The notes under the pieces: model-generated
Databases searched by the model: none
What the model was told of the DNA's origin: nothing
Seen by the model: only the letters and a program-made list of their open reading frames with translations
Origin: Bacillota bacterium
GTDB lineage: Bacteria > Bacillota > Dethiobacteria > DTU022 > UBA8154
Reading direction: 5' to 3'
DNA: 42,057 nt
Assembly: GCA_012798755.1 (NCBI GenBank)
Contig: JAAZMP010000004.1
Span: 1 to 42,057 of the forward strand
Position numbers and translations under genes: made by a program
In this document: positions 1-7,737 of the stretch, one piece after another
Layout: the number at the start of each line of letters is the position of its first letter
Numbering within the stretch: the stretch's first letter is position 1

Positions 1-332
1 AGGTCTTGATTGCCAGGGCTCTGGCCCAGGAACCAGATGTTATACTTTTAGATGAGCCCACCAGCAACCTGGATTTAAGGCACCAGCTGGAGGTTTTAAA
101 TTTGATCAAGGAACAAGCAGAAAAAGGTATAACTTCGATAGTAGCTATTCATGATTTAAATCTGGCGGCCCGGTACTGCGACAAGTTTGTTATGCTCAAA
201 AAAGGGATTGTCTATGCCGCCGGCGGGGCTGAAATTCTCCACCCGGAAAACATAGAATCCGTTTATCAGGTAAAGGTCAGCGCGATCAGCGATTCGGGCA
301 GAGTGGTAATCGTGCCGGAGCATCCTATTTGA
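1..332 (+). CDS. ABC transporter ATP-binding protein, FecE/BtuD type (5' end outside window)
   Basis: This is the C-terminal part of an ABC ATPase; the reading frame is already open at base 3, so the start lies before the window. Visible are the Walker B/D-loop segment VILLDEPTSNLD, the H-loop histidine in AIHDLNLAARYCD, and a tail (ILHPENIESVYQVKV) typical of importers for iron-siderophores, haem or cobalamin. By family, the protein would power a periplasmic-binding-protein-dependent metal-chelate importer at the inner face of the membrane. The Walker A and signature motifs are outside the window. The substrate cannot be read from this fragment. The next gene is about 380 bases away behind its own promoter, so it is probably not in the same transcription unit. 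Confidence 0.9.
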   Translation, partial: VLIARALAQEPDVILLDEPTSNLDLRHQLEVLNLIKEQAEKGITSIVAIHDLNLAARYCDKFVMLKKGIVYAAGGAEILHPENIESVYQVKVSAISDSGRVVIVPEHPI

Positions 333-583
333 TCAGCCGGCAGATTTAGTAGAATGAAAATACTTGGTGTTCCGCTAAATAATATAACTGTTTTTCGGCA
401 GTGCCAACCGCATCGATTGTTTGATTGTTGGCTTTCCATTATACCTATGTTCTACCCTATGTTCTACTTAGCCATGGCAAATTTTTCTTTCTTTTCCATT
501 TTACCATTTTACATAGATGACATTCTACCAGAATAAATTCAACATGACATTATCACAGAATAACACATATGATTTCTGGACTA

Positions 584-613
584 TTGACAGCATTCATAAG
601 AATTTGTTATAAT
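584..613 (+). promoter_or_regulatory. Sigma-A promoter with extended -10
   Basis: TTGACA at 584-589 and TATAAT at 608-613 are separated by 18 bases, and the -10 is preceded by TG at 605-606. Both hexamers match consensus exactly. Transcription should start near 620 and leave a leader of about 95 bases before the TiaS-like gene. Confidence 0.8.
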
Positions 614-646
614 ACCCCGGATGAATGGTGCCGTGCTACGTTTTTG

Positions 647-672
647 CCGCTATGTTTTTTAGTGCATAGCGG
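647..672 (+). promoter_or_regulatory. Leader hairpin before the TiaS-like gene
   Basis: CCGCTATG (647-654) and CATAGCGG (665-672) form a perfect 8-bp stem with a 10-base loop in the transcribed leader, about 25 bases before the ribosome site. There is no U tract after it, so it is not a plain terminator. I could not match it to a known riboswitch class. It may only stabilise the mRNA 5' end. Confidence 0.4.
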
Positions 673-715
673 TTGGTTTTAGGGGGTGTAAACGCACAAA
701 GGGGGAATTTTGCCA

Positions 716-1591
716 ATGAAACTGCTGATCTGTATTGATGATACAGATAACATAGACTCTCGGGGAACAGGGTGGATAGCAGAAGAAATAAAAGATATGA
801 TTGCTGAAAATAACCTTGGCAGGTGCACGTTTACAACGAGGCACCAGCTGCTCTTGCACCGGGATATTCCCTACACCTCTCACAACAGTTCCATGTGTTT
901 TGAATGCGATATCGCAGAAAATGCCTATGATTCTGTGAAAACAGCAGCTACAGAGTACCTGTGCAGGGAAAATGCTAAAGGTTCCGATCCCGGTATTTGT
1001 ATTGCCAAAATAACAGAAGAACTGAATGAAACCATACTTATCGAATTTGGTTTGAAGGCTAAAAGACAAGTGTTAACCAAAAAAGATGCCTATAACACGG
1101 CAGCGCAAGCAAATGTATACCTTAAGGAGGTGGGTGGGACAGGCCTGGGGATCATTGGAGCCTTGGCCGGTATAGGATTGCGGCTTGAGGGTAATGACGG
1201 TGAAGTAAGGGGCGGGGCCGGTCAGTTTCGTAAAGGAGAAACCTATACGGTGGGGCAGCTTCTTACCAGCCCTGTCATTGAAGCAGTTTATGATAACAAT
1301 TTAAATTTTTTGTCCGCAGATCAAAAGGTTTTTATCACGTGGAAGGTAAAACCTGTTATATCTGATAAAAGGCCGGTGTTGGTGGTAAACTGGGATGAAA
1401 AATCGCAAACCTGGAAAAGCATGTACAAAAAGGAAATTCGGGCTTTTGGTGACGAATGGACACACAAAAAGATTTGTCGGGCTTTTGCTTTTGATGTTGA
1501 AGAGGAACTTGTAAGCGAGGAGCGAACGTGTCTGAACTGCCGTTACAGAAGATGGACCGACAGCTCTTTTTATTGTAGCTATAAAGGTTAG
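716..1591 (+). CDS. TiaS-like (tRNA-Ile2 agmatinylcytidine synthetase-related) protein
   Basis: The N-terminus MKLLICIDDTDNIDSRGTG is the DDTD motif of the archaeal TiaS family. The central GGTGLGIIGALAGIGLR segment and the C-terminal CLNCRYR...FYC cysteine cluster (a partial zinc ribbon) fit the same architecture. Archaeal TiaS attaches agmatine to C34 of tRNA-Ile2. Bacteria normally make lysidine with TilS instead, so this bacterial homologue probably acts on another substrate; its role is unknown. At 291 residues it is shorter than archaeal TiaS and seems to lack part of the RNA-binding region. ATG 716 is preferred over TTG 710 because the AAAGGGGG site ends about 11 bases upstream of the ATG. 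The gene has its own strong promoter and a hairpin leader. The upstream gene is a metal-chelate-type ABC ATPase, possibly a functional hint. Confidence 0.75.
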   Translation: MKLLICIDDTDNIDSRGTGWIAEEIKDMIAENNLGRCTFTTRHQLLLHRDIPYTSHNSSMCFECDIAENAYDSVKTAATEYLCRENAKGSDPGICIAKITEELNETILIEFGLKAKRQVLTKKDAYNTAAQANVYLKEVGGTGLGIIGALAGIGLRLEGNDGEVRGGAGQFRKGETYTVGQLLTSPVIEAVYDNNLNFLSADQKVFITWKVKPVISDKRPVLVVNWDEKSQTWKSMYKKEIRAFGDEWTHKKICRAFAFDVEEELVSEERTCLNCRYRRWTDSSFYCSYKG

Positions 1592-1740
1592 CCAGGTATT
1601 TCCGGAAGGATCACAATCTAATAAAGAGGACATAAGTTTTCAGATCCGTTATACTGGTAATGATGGATGCAGCGGTTGGGGTGGCAATCATATTATGCAA
1701 ACGCAGCCGTACGTAGATTAATTTTCAATTGAGGAATCAG

Positions 1741-3510
1741 ATGAACGGTTTATGGGAAAATGTGGCTAAATTATTAGAGTTGTGTTCAGCAAAGGTTGCC
1801 GGGATTTTTGCTGGCAATGCAGGCTTGTTTTCGTATTTAGAAATGACAGCAGGATTGTTTACTTTTCTGGTAAGGGGAATATTTCCTTTGCTGACCGCCG
1901 CTGTTTTGTTTCTTTGCATTTCATCGCTTCTGCAAAACAGGAAAGAAGATAAGATATGGGGCTATTTGCTGGCGAAAGACGGCAGCCGCATACCCCTTAA
2001 GCATTGGGAAAATTCGCTCGGGCGAAGCAAAATGTCCGATATCGTAATTGCTTTCGCTTTTGTATCCAGGAGTCATGCTGTGCTTACGTTCCGTAATGGG
2101 GTTTGGCATATTACCGATGTTGGATCAAAAGGGGGAGTGGAGGTTAACGGGGCAAAGGTGGAAAAGTCCGATCTTGTAAACTATGGGGACACTATTTCCT
2201 TTGCCGGGCTGGAAATGGTATTGGCACCGGCCGAAGAAGCCGGGCCGGGAAGGAAGGAAACTGCCCCGGTATCCCCGTCACCACTCGACAAACAGAACAA
2301 ATCCGGCCTCGCCTTTACCTTGATTTTACTTTTTCAGATTTTGGGCGCTGTTCAAATTTGTATTTCGCTGGGTGAGGGCCTGGTTCCAGCGGTACCCGTG
2401 ACCTTTTTGATTTTTATCCTTTCGGAATGTCTGTTTTATATTACCGTATGTTGGTGGGGTAGGGGGAGCTTTGATCTGGAACTGCTGTTATTTTTTTTAT
2501 GCGGACTGGGTTTGTTTAACATTGCCTCAGCAAATCCGGATTTCCTCTATAAACAGCTTGTAGCCATTTACTTGGGTATAGTGGCCTACACCGTGATTGG
2601 GGCAGTGATCAAAGATCCGGAAAGGGCACGGAAGCTAAAATATGCTCTTGTGGCCACCGCAGTTGTGCTTCTGGCCTTGAATCTTACTATAGGAGAGACA
2701 TATTTTGGTGCAAAACGCTGGGTCGATCTTGGTTTTACAACTTTTCAGCCCTCGGAATTTGTAAAAATTGCTTTTGTCATGGCCGGTACGGCGACTTTGG
2801 ATAGGTTGCTTACAACACGCAATATGACTGCCTTTATCATTTTTGCCGGTGTATGCATTGGTGCGCTCGTTCTCATGAGAGACTTTGGCACCGTAGTCGT
2901 ATTTTTCGGAGCTTTTATCGTCATTGCCTTCATGCGTTCCGGGGATCTGCGAACCATTGCTTTTATATCATCCGGGGCCGCAATTGGAGCGTTGGCGGTC
3001 ATCTCTTTTATTCCCTACATTGCCTCCCGGTTTGCGGTATGGGGAAAAGTTTGGGAATACGCTGATACCGCCGGTTACCAGCAGACGCGCACAATGATTG
3101 CTGCTGCAAGCGGGGGATTGATGGGGGTAGGCACGGGCAATGGCTTTCTTGCCAATGTCGCTGCAGCAGAAACTGATCTTGCCTTTGGTATGCTTTGTGA
3201 GGAATGGGGGCTTTTGGTTGCACTTATGATCGCGCTCGTTTTTGTGTTTTTTGCGATCTATGCTGTTTTTCTGGCCAAAGGTTGCCGTTCATCTCTTTAT
3301 GCGATCGCTGCTTGTGGTGCAGCTTCCATGCTTTTACTCCAGGCTGCCTTGAACATCTTAGGCCCGATGGATATCCTTCCCTTGACAGGTATAACATTGC
3401 CTTTTGTATCAAGAGGGGGGTCTTCCATGGTTGCTACCTGGGGACTTTTGGCGCTGCTCAAATCTGCCGGTAATCGTTTTAACGCTGGTGGGGCAGGTGA
3501 TATGACATGA
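1741..3510 (+). CDS. FHA domain - SEDS (FtsW/RodA/SpoVE) fusion protein
   Basis: This is a 589-residue membrane protein. A first hydrophobic helix (about residues 35-60) is followed by a cytoplasmic FHA domain (about 75-160, with LGRSKMSD, SRSHAVL and GGVEVNG), which binds phosphothreonine. A proline-rich linker leads to a polytopic SEDS domain from about residue 190. SEDS signatures are visible: KRWVDLG with QPSEFVKIA, the DLAFGMLCEEWG segment, and the C-terminal PFVSRGGSS. SEDS proteins polymerise lipid II glycans together with a class B PBP. The FHA domain suggests control by a Ser/Thr kinase, which is inference. ATG 1741 is chosen because TTGAGG (1729-1734) is its ribosome site; TTG 1729 lies inside that site. 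The stop overlaps the next ATG as ATGA. Confidence 0.9.
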   Translation: MNGLWENVAKLLELCSAKVAGIFAGNAGLFSYLEMTAGLFTFLVRGIFPLLTAAVLFLCISSLLQNRKEDKIWGYLLAKDGSRIPLKHWENSLGRSKMSDIVIAFAFVSRSHAVLTFRNGVWHITDVGSKGGVEVNGAKVEKSDLVNYGDTISFAGLEMVLAPAEEAGPGRKETAPVSPSPLDKQNKSGLAFTLILLFQILGAVQICISLGEGLVPAVPVTFLIFILSECLFYITVCWWGRGSFDLELLLFFLCGLGLFNIASANPDFLYKQLVAIYLGIVAYTVIGAVIKDPERARKLKYALVATAVVLLALNLTIGETYFGAKRWVDLGFTTFQPSEFVKIAFVMAGTATLDRLLTTRNMTAFIIFAGVCIGALVLMRDFGTVVVFFGAFIVIAFMRSGDLRTIAFISSGAAIGALAVISFIPYIASRFAVWGKVWEYADTAGYQQTRTMIAAASGGLMGVGTGNGFLANVAAAETDLAFGMLCEEWGLLVALMIALVFVFFAIYAVFLAKGCRSSLYAIAACGAASMLLLQAALNILGPMDILPLTGITLPFVSRGGSSMVATWGLLALLKSAGNRFNAGGAGDMT

Positions 3511-4868
3511 ACCTTGTTTCCAAAAGAGCCGCCGTGCTGTTATTTTTTTCATTACTTTTGCTAATAGGCCTTTCGATTTTTTCCATCAGATATTTCCATA
3601 AAGCCTCTACCTGGATACAGCACCCTGCCAATAAACATCTGTTCGAAAACGGCAAATTATTATCACAAGGGGCAATCTACGATCGGCGAGGTAATATTCT
3701 CGTTCAAATAAACGATGGATCAATTAACTTCAACGAGGATAAAACGGTACGAACTGCTTTAATGCATGTCACGGGCGATTTGGGCAACAATGTGGAAACC
3801 GGGGCGCTGGTGGCTTTCAGGGATAAGCTGAGTGGCTGGAACATAGTAAATGGCTTATATAGTCTGGATAAGAGAACAATCTCCGGAAAAGAGATCTCCC
3901 TTACGCTCGATGCCGGCTTATGCGCTCTGGCTTATAATAAGTTGGGCAATCGCCAAGGGGCGGTAGGCGTGTATAACTATAAAACGGGAGAAATTCTTTG
4001 CCTGGCCAGCTCTCCCTCTTTTGATCCCCTAAATCCCCCCGATGTGAAAGGTAACCCTGGTAAATATGAAGGGGTCTACATTAACCGTTTTCTTTCCTCC
4101 GCTTATACCCCGGGTTCTGTTTTCAAGTTAGTGACGGCTGCAGCAGCAATTGATAACATAGATGATAATGAAAATAAGACTTACCTTTGTGAAGGAAATT
4201 TGCAAATAGGCAAAGATGCGGTTACCTGCATGTCATCACATGGTGAAGTGACGTTGGAGCAGGCGCTGGCCAACTCGTGCAATTGTGCCTTTGCCCGGAT
4301 TGCCATAGAACTTGGGAAGGGCAAATTGCAAGAGTATGCAAACAGAGCCGGGTTCAACTCCAGCCTTGCGATTGACGGCATAAAAACGGCGGTAGGCAAG
4401 GTAGATCTGGCGGAAGCGAAAGAAATAGACTTGGCCTGGGCTGGCATAGGCCAATATACCAATACGGCCAATCCGTTAAATTTTATGGCCTTCATGGGAG
4501 CAATTGCCCATAACGGTATGCGCGTGGCGCCTCAAATAATACAAGGCGGGGAGGAACTTTTATTTATTAATACACCCAAAAAAGAGCGGATTTTGTCTCC
4601 TCAAACTGCCGAAAGGCTCAAACAAATGATGAGAAATAACACGCTAAGCGTTTACGGCGAAGGAAACTTCAAAGGACTTGAACTCTGCGCCAAGTCCGGT
4701 ACAGCCCAGGTCGGTGGCGAAAAAAAACCGCATGCCTGGTTTGCCGGTTTTTTGGATCGGGAAGATTTCCCGCTTGCCTTTGTTGTGGTAGTTGAAAACA
4801 GCGGCTCCGGGGTCAAATTCGCTGCCCCTATTGCGGCAAGTGTGCTGCAGCAGGCAATAAACTATTAA
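3507..4868 (+). CDS. Class B penicillin-binding protein (PbpA/FtsI-type transpeptidase)
   Basis: This is a 453-residue single-pass membrane protein with an N-terminal anchor (about residues 8-27). It has all three penicillin-binding motifs: SVFK with nucleophile S204, SCN at 257-259, and KSGT near residue 395. It cross-links peptidoglycan stems outside the membrane. The N-terminal dimerisation region is short for FtsI/PBP2, as in the small PbpA-like partners of FHA-containing SEDS proteins. Its ATG overlaps the stop of the FHA-SEDS gene by four bases, so the two are almost certainly translationally coupled and form one glycan polymerase/transpeptidase pair. Whether the pair serves vegetative growth, division or sporulation cannot be decided here. 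Confidence 0.92.
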   Translation: MNLVSKRAAVLLFFSLLLLIGLSIFSIRYFHKASTWIQHPANKHLFENGKLLSQGAIYDRRGNILVQINDGSINFNEDKTVRTALMHVTGDLGNNVETGALVAFRDKLSGWNIVNGLYSLDKRTISGKEISLTLDAGLCALAYNKLGNRQGAVGVYNYKTGEILCLASSPSFDPLNPPDVKGNPGKYEGVYINRFLSSAYTPGSVFKLVTAAAAIDNIDDNENKTYLCEGNLQIGKDAVTCMSSHGEVTLEQALANSCNCAFARIAIELGKGKLQEYANRAGFNSSLAIDGIKTAVGKVDLAEAKEIDLAWAGIGQYTNTANPLNFMAFMGAIAHNGMRVAPQIIQGGEELLFINTPKKERILSPQTAERLKQMMRNNTLSVYGEGNFKGLELCAKSGTAQVGGEKKPHAWFAGFLDREDFPLAFVVVVENSGSGVKFAAPIAASVLQQAINY

Positions 4869-4920
4869 AATTTCTTATTTGAACTAAAAAGGGCTGAACC
4901 GGAAGGGCACATAAAAGGCC

Positions 4921-4949
4921 TTGTTTGCCTACACCGGCAATGGTATAAT
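4921..4949 (+). promoter_or_regulatory. Promoter of the DUF364-cysK-larE operon
   Basis: TTGTTT (4921-4926), a 17-base spacer and TATAAT (4944-4949), with TG at 4941-4942 giving an extended -10. It lies about 70 bases before the TTG start at 5018. Confidence 0.65.
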
Positions 4950-5017
4950 CAAAAAGAAAAAAGGAGCAGTAAAAATATAATAAATAATATAATTTGCAAA
5001 ATCTGGAGGTGTTTTTT

Positions 5018-5755
5018 TTGTCAGTGCCAGAAGTCTTTAAAAAACTTCAACCTGTTATCGATGATATTCTCAAGGATCCAGAGCTGGCCTCTGCGGAGGT
5101 TGCTATAAATTATCAGGTACTTACCCCGGAGGAGGCCATTGGTTCCCCGGGAAGAGATGATTTCCCACTGCAGAAAGGGAAGGAAAAGTTGATGCAGGCG
5201 GAAATTGACGGCTGCGGCGGCCAGGCTTATACAGATATGCCGGGTAATTTTTTTGGTTCTTTAAAAGAAGCCTTAACCCTTCCGCCGGTGAACAATTATC
5301 ACCGGGCTGTAATTGTTGCCGCCTTAAATGCTGTATACCGTAAAACGAAAAACGTACACACTACCATACACTGCCGGGACGAAGGCCCGGGAAAATGCAG
5401 CAAAGAACTTTTAAATGCTATTGCGGAAAAATACGGGAACCCGCGCATTGCTGTGATTGGTTTACAACCGGCGATGGTTGAGGAACTGGCCCGCCGTTTT
5501 GAAACAAGGGTTTTCGATCTTGATCCGGATAACATCGGCCAAGAAAAATATGGGGTCACTATCGAAAACGGCGACTATGATTTAGAAGAAGTCGAGGATT
5601 GGTGCGATCTGTTTCTCGTAACGGGGAGCTCGGTTGTCAATGGATCCATTGATCCCTTTTTGAACCGCAAAAAACCTGTACTTTTTTATGGTACAACCAT
5701 AGCAGGGCCCGCTGCATACCTGGGTTTGGACAGATTTTGCCCTGTTTCCTCGTAA
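5018..5755 (+). CDS. DUF4213/DUF364 protein, putative heavy-metal chelation
   Basis: This is a 245-residue protein. The N-terminal half corresponds to the DUF4213-like region (ending near NNYHRAVIVAALNAVYR). The C-terminal Rossmann-like half carries the DUF364 hallmarks LVTGSSVVNGSIDPFL and the closing FYGTTIAGPAAYLG. The family is annotated as a putative heavy-metal chelation domain with no settled reaction. The start is TTG 5018, seven bases after GGAGGT (5005-5010); the upstream TTG at 4994 lies before that site. It is the first gene of a unit with cysteine synthase and LarE, which suggests a role in handling a metal or thiolated intermediate. That link is inference. Confidence 0.8.
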   Translation: MSVPEVFKKLQPVIDDILKDPELASAEVAINYQVLTPEEAIGSPGRDDFPLQKGKEKLMQAEIDGCGGQAYTDMPGNFFGSLKEALTLPPVNNYHRAVIVAALNAVYRKTKNVHTTIHCRDEGPGKCSKELLNAIAEKYGNPRIAVIGLQPAMVEELARRFETRVFDLDPDNIGQEKYGVTIENGDYDLEEVEDWCDLFLVTGSSVVNGSIDPFLNRKKPVLFYGTTIAGPAAYLGLDRFCPVSS

Positions 5756-5804
5756 TATATTTCCAGATATATAATCCAGAAAAATTTTAAGGGAGAACTG
5801 CAAT

Positions 5805-6773
5805 ATGGAAAGAAACCCCAAGGTAACTTTCAACAGTAAATCGGAGGAAAGAAAATCACATCAACTTATAGAACCGGTCGATACGGCACTGGATCTAATA
5901 GGCAATACGCCTTTAATTAGCCTAAAAAAAATGACAGGCTTAAATTTATATGCCAAGGCCGAATTCTTGAACCCCGGAGGAAGTATAAAAGATCGCGTTG
6001 CCTTATTTATGATTGAAGAAGCCGAAAAACGCGGCCAACTGAAACCCGGCATGACTATAATGGAGCCTACGTCGGGTAACACCGGCATAGGACTGGCCTT
6101 TGCCGGAGTGCAAAAAGGTTACAAGGTTGTAATTGTAATGCCTGAAAACATGAGCGAAGAAAGGAAAAAAATCATTGTTGCTCTTGGGGCGGAACTTGTA
6201 CTTACACCTGCCGAAAAAAGTATTGCCGGTGCAGTGGAAGAGGCAGAAAAAAGAGCCGGTGCGGATTCATCGATTTTTGTGCCCCAGCAATTTGAAAATC
6301 CTGATAATCCGCAGATTCACTATCTTGCCACGGCCAAGGAAATATGGGAACAATTGGATGGCCGGGTAGATATATTTGTTTCGGGGCTGGGAAGCGGCGG
6401 CACTCTATGCGGGGTGGGCCGGTTCTTGAAGGAAAAAAACCCCAATTCCATTGTGGCTGCCGTTGAACCCAAAAACGTTTCCGCTCTTTTAGGGCATGAG
6501 CCCGGGTTGCATAAGATCCAAGGCATTGGTGATGGATTTGTACCCCCGGTTTTGGATACCTCCCTGGTTGATGAGGTAGTAGAGGTCACAGATGATGATG
6601 CCATCCAAACAGCACGAAATTTGGCAAAAATGCAGGGGCTTCTGGTCGGAACGTCCTCTGGTGCCAATGTATGGGCTTCCATGGAAATGGCGAAAAAATA
6701 CGGTAAAGATAAAATTATAGCTACGGTAATGGCTGATAGGGCCGAACGTTACTTCAGTACGGCTTTAATGTAG
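5805..6773 (+). CDS. cysK: Cysteine synthase (O-acetylserine sulfhydrylase)
   Basis: This 322-residue PLP enzyme makes L-cysteine from O-acetylserine and sulfide. Visible motifs are NPGGSIKDR with the PLP lysine K62, the substrate loop TSGNTG (89-94), and the phosphate-binding GLGSGGT (194-200). It has about 25 extra residues before the usual LIGNTPL start, and both the ATG at 5805 and its GGGAG site support including them. It lies between the DUF364 gene (49-base gap) and larE (7-base gap), so cysteine supply may be coupled to the sulfur-transfer step of LarE. Cystathionine beta-synthase-type activity cannot be excluded, but the sequence reads as the CysK/CysM branch. Confidence 0.93.
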   Translation: MERNPKVTFNSKSEERKSHQLIEPVDTALDLIGNTPLISLKKMTGLNLYAKAEFLNPGGSIKDRVALFMIEEAEKRGQLKPGMTIMEPTSGNTGIGLAFAGVQKGYKVVIVMPENMSEERKKIIVALGAELVLTPAEKSIAGAVEEAEKRAGADSSIFVPQQFENPDNPQIHYLATAKEIWEQLDGRVDIFVSGLGSGGTLCGVGRFLKEKNPNSIVAAVEPKNVSALLGHEPGLHKIQGIGDGFVPPVLDTSLVDEVVEVTDDDAIQTARNLAKMQGLLVGTSSGANVWASMEMAKKYGKDKIIATVMADRAERYFSTALM

Positions 6774-6780
6774 AAATTTT

Positions 6781-7632
6781 ATGGAAGAAAAAATAAAACA
6801 ACTGGAAAAAATTTTAAAAAAAACCGAAAACGCCTTAGTTGCTTTTTCCGGCGGCGTGGATAGCAGCTATCTTCTTTATAAAGCCAAGGAGTGTTTGGGG
6901 GAAAACTTGCTGGCTGTAACTGCGGCTTTGGAGGTCCATACTGAAGAAGAACAAGAGACAGCATGCCGCGTAGCCGGGGAGATCGGTGTGGAACATTTGG
7001 TTGTTCACCCCCGGATATTGGACAAAAGTGAATTTGCGAACAATCAACCTTCCCGTTGCTATCATTGCAAACGGGAACTTTTTTGCTGCTTTAAAGAAAT
7101 TGCCGTCCGTAGGAATCTTGCTGTGGTCTATGATGGCGCTAATGCCGATGATCAAGAAGATTTTCGACCCGGTAAGCGGGCGGCAGAAGAACTAAAGGTG
7201 CAAAGCCCCCTGCAGAAAGCCGGCCTGACCAAAAAGGAGATCCGCCAGCTGTCAAAGCGTGCCGGCCTAAGCGTCTGGGATCGGCCCGCTTCTCCTTGTT
7301 TGGCGACACGTTTTCCTTATGGGGAAAAAATTACTGCAGATAAACTGCAAATGGTTGCTGCCGCCGAAAAATCCCTGCGGTTTTTCCTCCAATCCCGGGG
7401 AGATACCGGCATTGATTTGCGTGTGCGCTTCCATGATGGGTTAGCCCGGATCGAGGTGCCGCCGGAAAAGATCCCAGATCTGATCGAAAAAAAAGAAGCA
7501 GTCAGCGCCTGTTTCCGGGAGCTGGGTTTTGCTTATATAACGCTGGATTTGCAAGGTTTCCGCAGCGGAAGTATGAACGAAACACTTCCTGAAAAATCAA
7601 AATTCCGGTATAATAATAACAAAAACTGGTAG
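6781..7632 (+). CDS. larE: LarE-type ATP-dependent sulfur transferase
   Basis: This is a 283-residue PP-loop ATPase with SGGVDSS at 23-29. LarE adenylates the carboxylates of pyridinium-3,5-biscarboxylic acid mononucleotide and inserts sulfur, making the pincer that binds nickel in lactate racemase. The Lactobacillus enzyme sacrifices a cysteine. Here three cysteines are placed as CxxC (C93, C96) plus C173 in SPCLATR. That pattern is known from LarE variants that hold a [4Fe-4S] cluster and work catalytically, so I predict the cluster type. It starts 7 bases after cysK. No larB, larC or larA is in the window. The last residues (about 270-283) are Asn/Lys-rich and poorly conserved in type. Confidence 0.9.
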   Translation: MEEKIKQLEKILKKTENALVAFSGGVDSSYLLYKAKECLGENLLAVTAALEVHTEEEQETACRVAGEIGVEHLVVHPRILDKSEFANNQPSRCYHCKRELFCCFKEIAVRRNLAVVYDGANADDQEDFRPGKRAAEELKVQSPLQKAGLTKKEIRQLSKRAGLSVWDRPASPCLATRFPYGEKITADKLQMVAAAEKSLRFFLQSRGDTGIDLRVRFHDGLARIEVPPEKIPDLIEKKEAVSACFRELGFAYITLDLQGFRSGSMNETLPEKSKFRYNNNKNW

Positions 7633-7641
7633 GTGGATCTT

Positions 7642-7737
7642 TTGTCGGCTGTGCAGAAATGGCCCGCTGAGGTAACCATGTTGTTTTGGGATGTAGATCT
7701 GGCTACGATGGATTTAGAAAACCATTTTTTTAAATAA
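7642..7737 (+). pseudogene. Truncated N-terminus of a small DUF6922-like protein
   Basis: A 31-codon frame starts at TTG 7642 behind an AGGTGG site that overlaps the larE stop. It reads MSAVQKWPAEVTMLFWDVDL and ends in NHFFK. The LFWDVD...LDxxxH pattern resembles the first 30 residues of small DUF6922-type proteins, which then continue with an I-x-RV-L-x-YG helix that is absent here. The frame ends in a T/A-rich run and overlaps the end of the opposite-strand glycosylase gene. I read it as a gene remnant left by a deletion; it could still be translated as a short peptide. The family match is from memory of the motif. Confidence 0.5.

Larger units (their letters stand above)
333..715. other. 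Intergenic stretch with promoter and leader of the TiaS-like gene
   Basis: No convincing gene. A 60-codon open frame at 354-536 has no ribosome site and low-complexity, T-rich composition, so it was not accepted. A weak inverted repeat (GCCAAC at 403-408, GTTGGC at 427-432) might end transcription of the ABC gene but lacks a proper T tract. The right part holds the promoter (584-613) and a hairpin leader (647-672). Confidence 0.5.

Noticed and set aside
354-536. 60-codon open frame after the ABC gene
   Set aside because: No ribosome site, T-rich repeated codons, no recognisable features; probably non-coding spacer.
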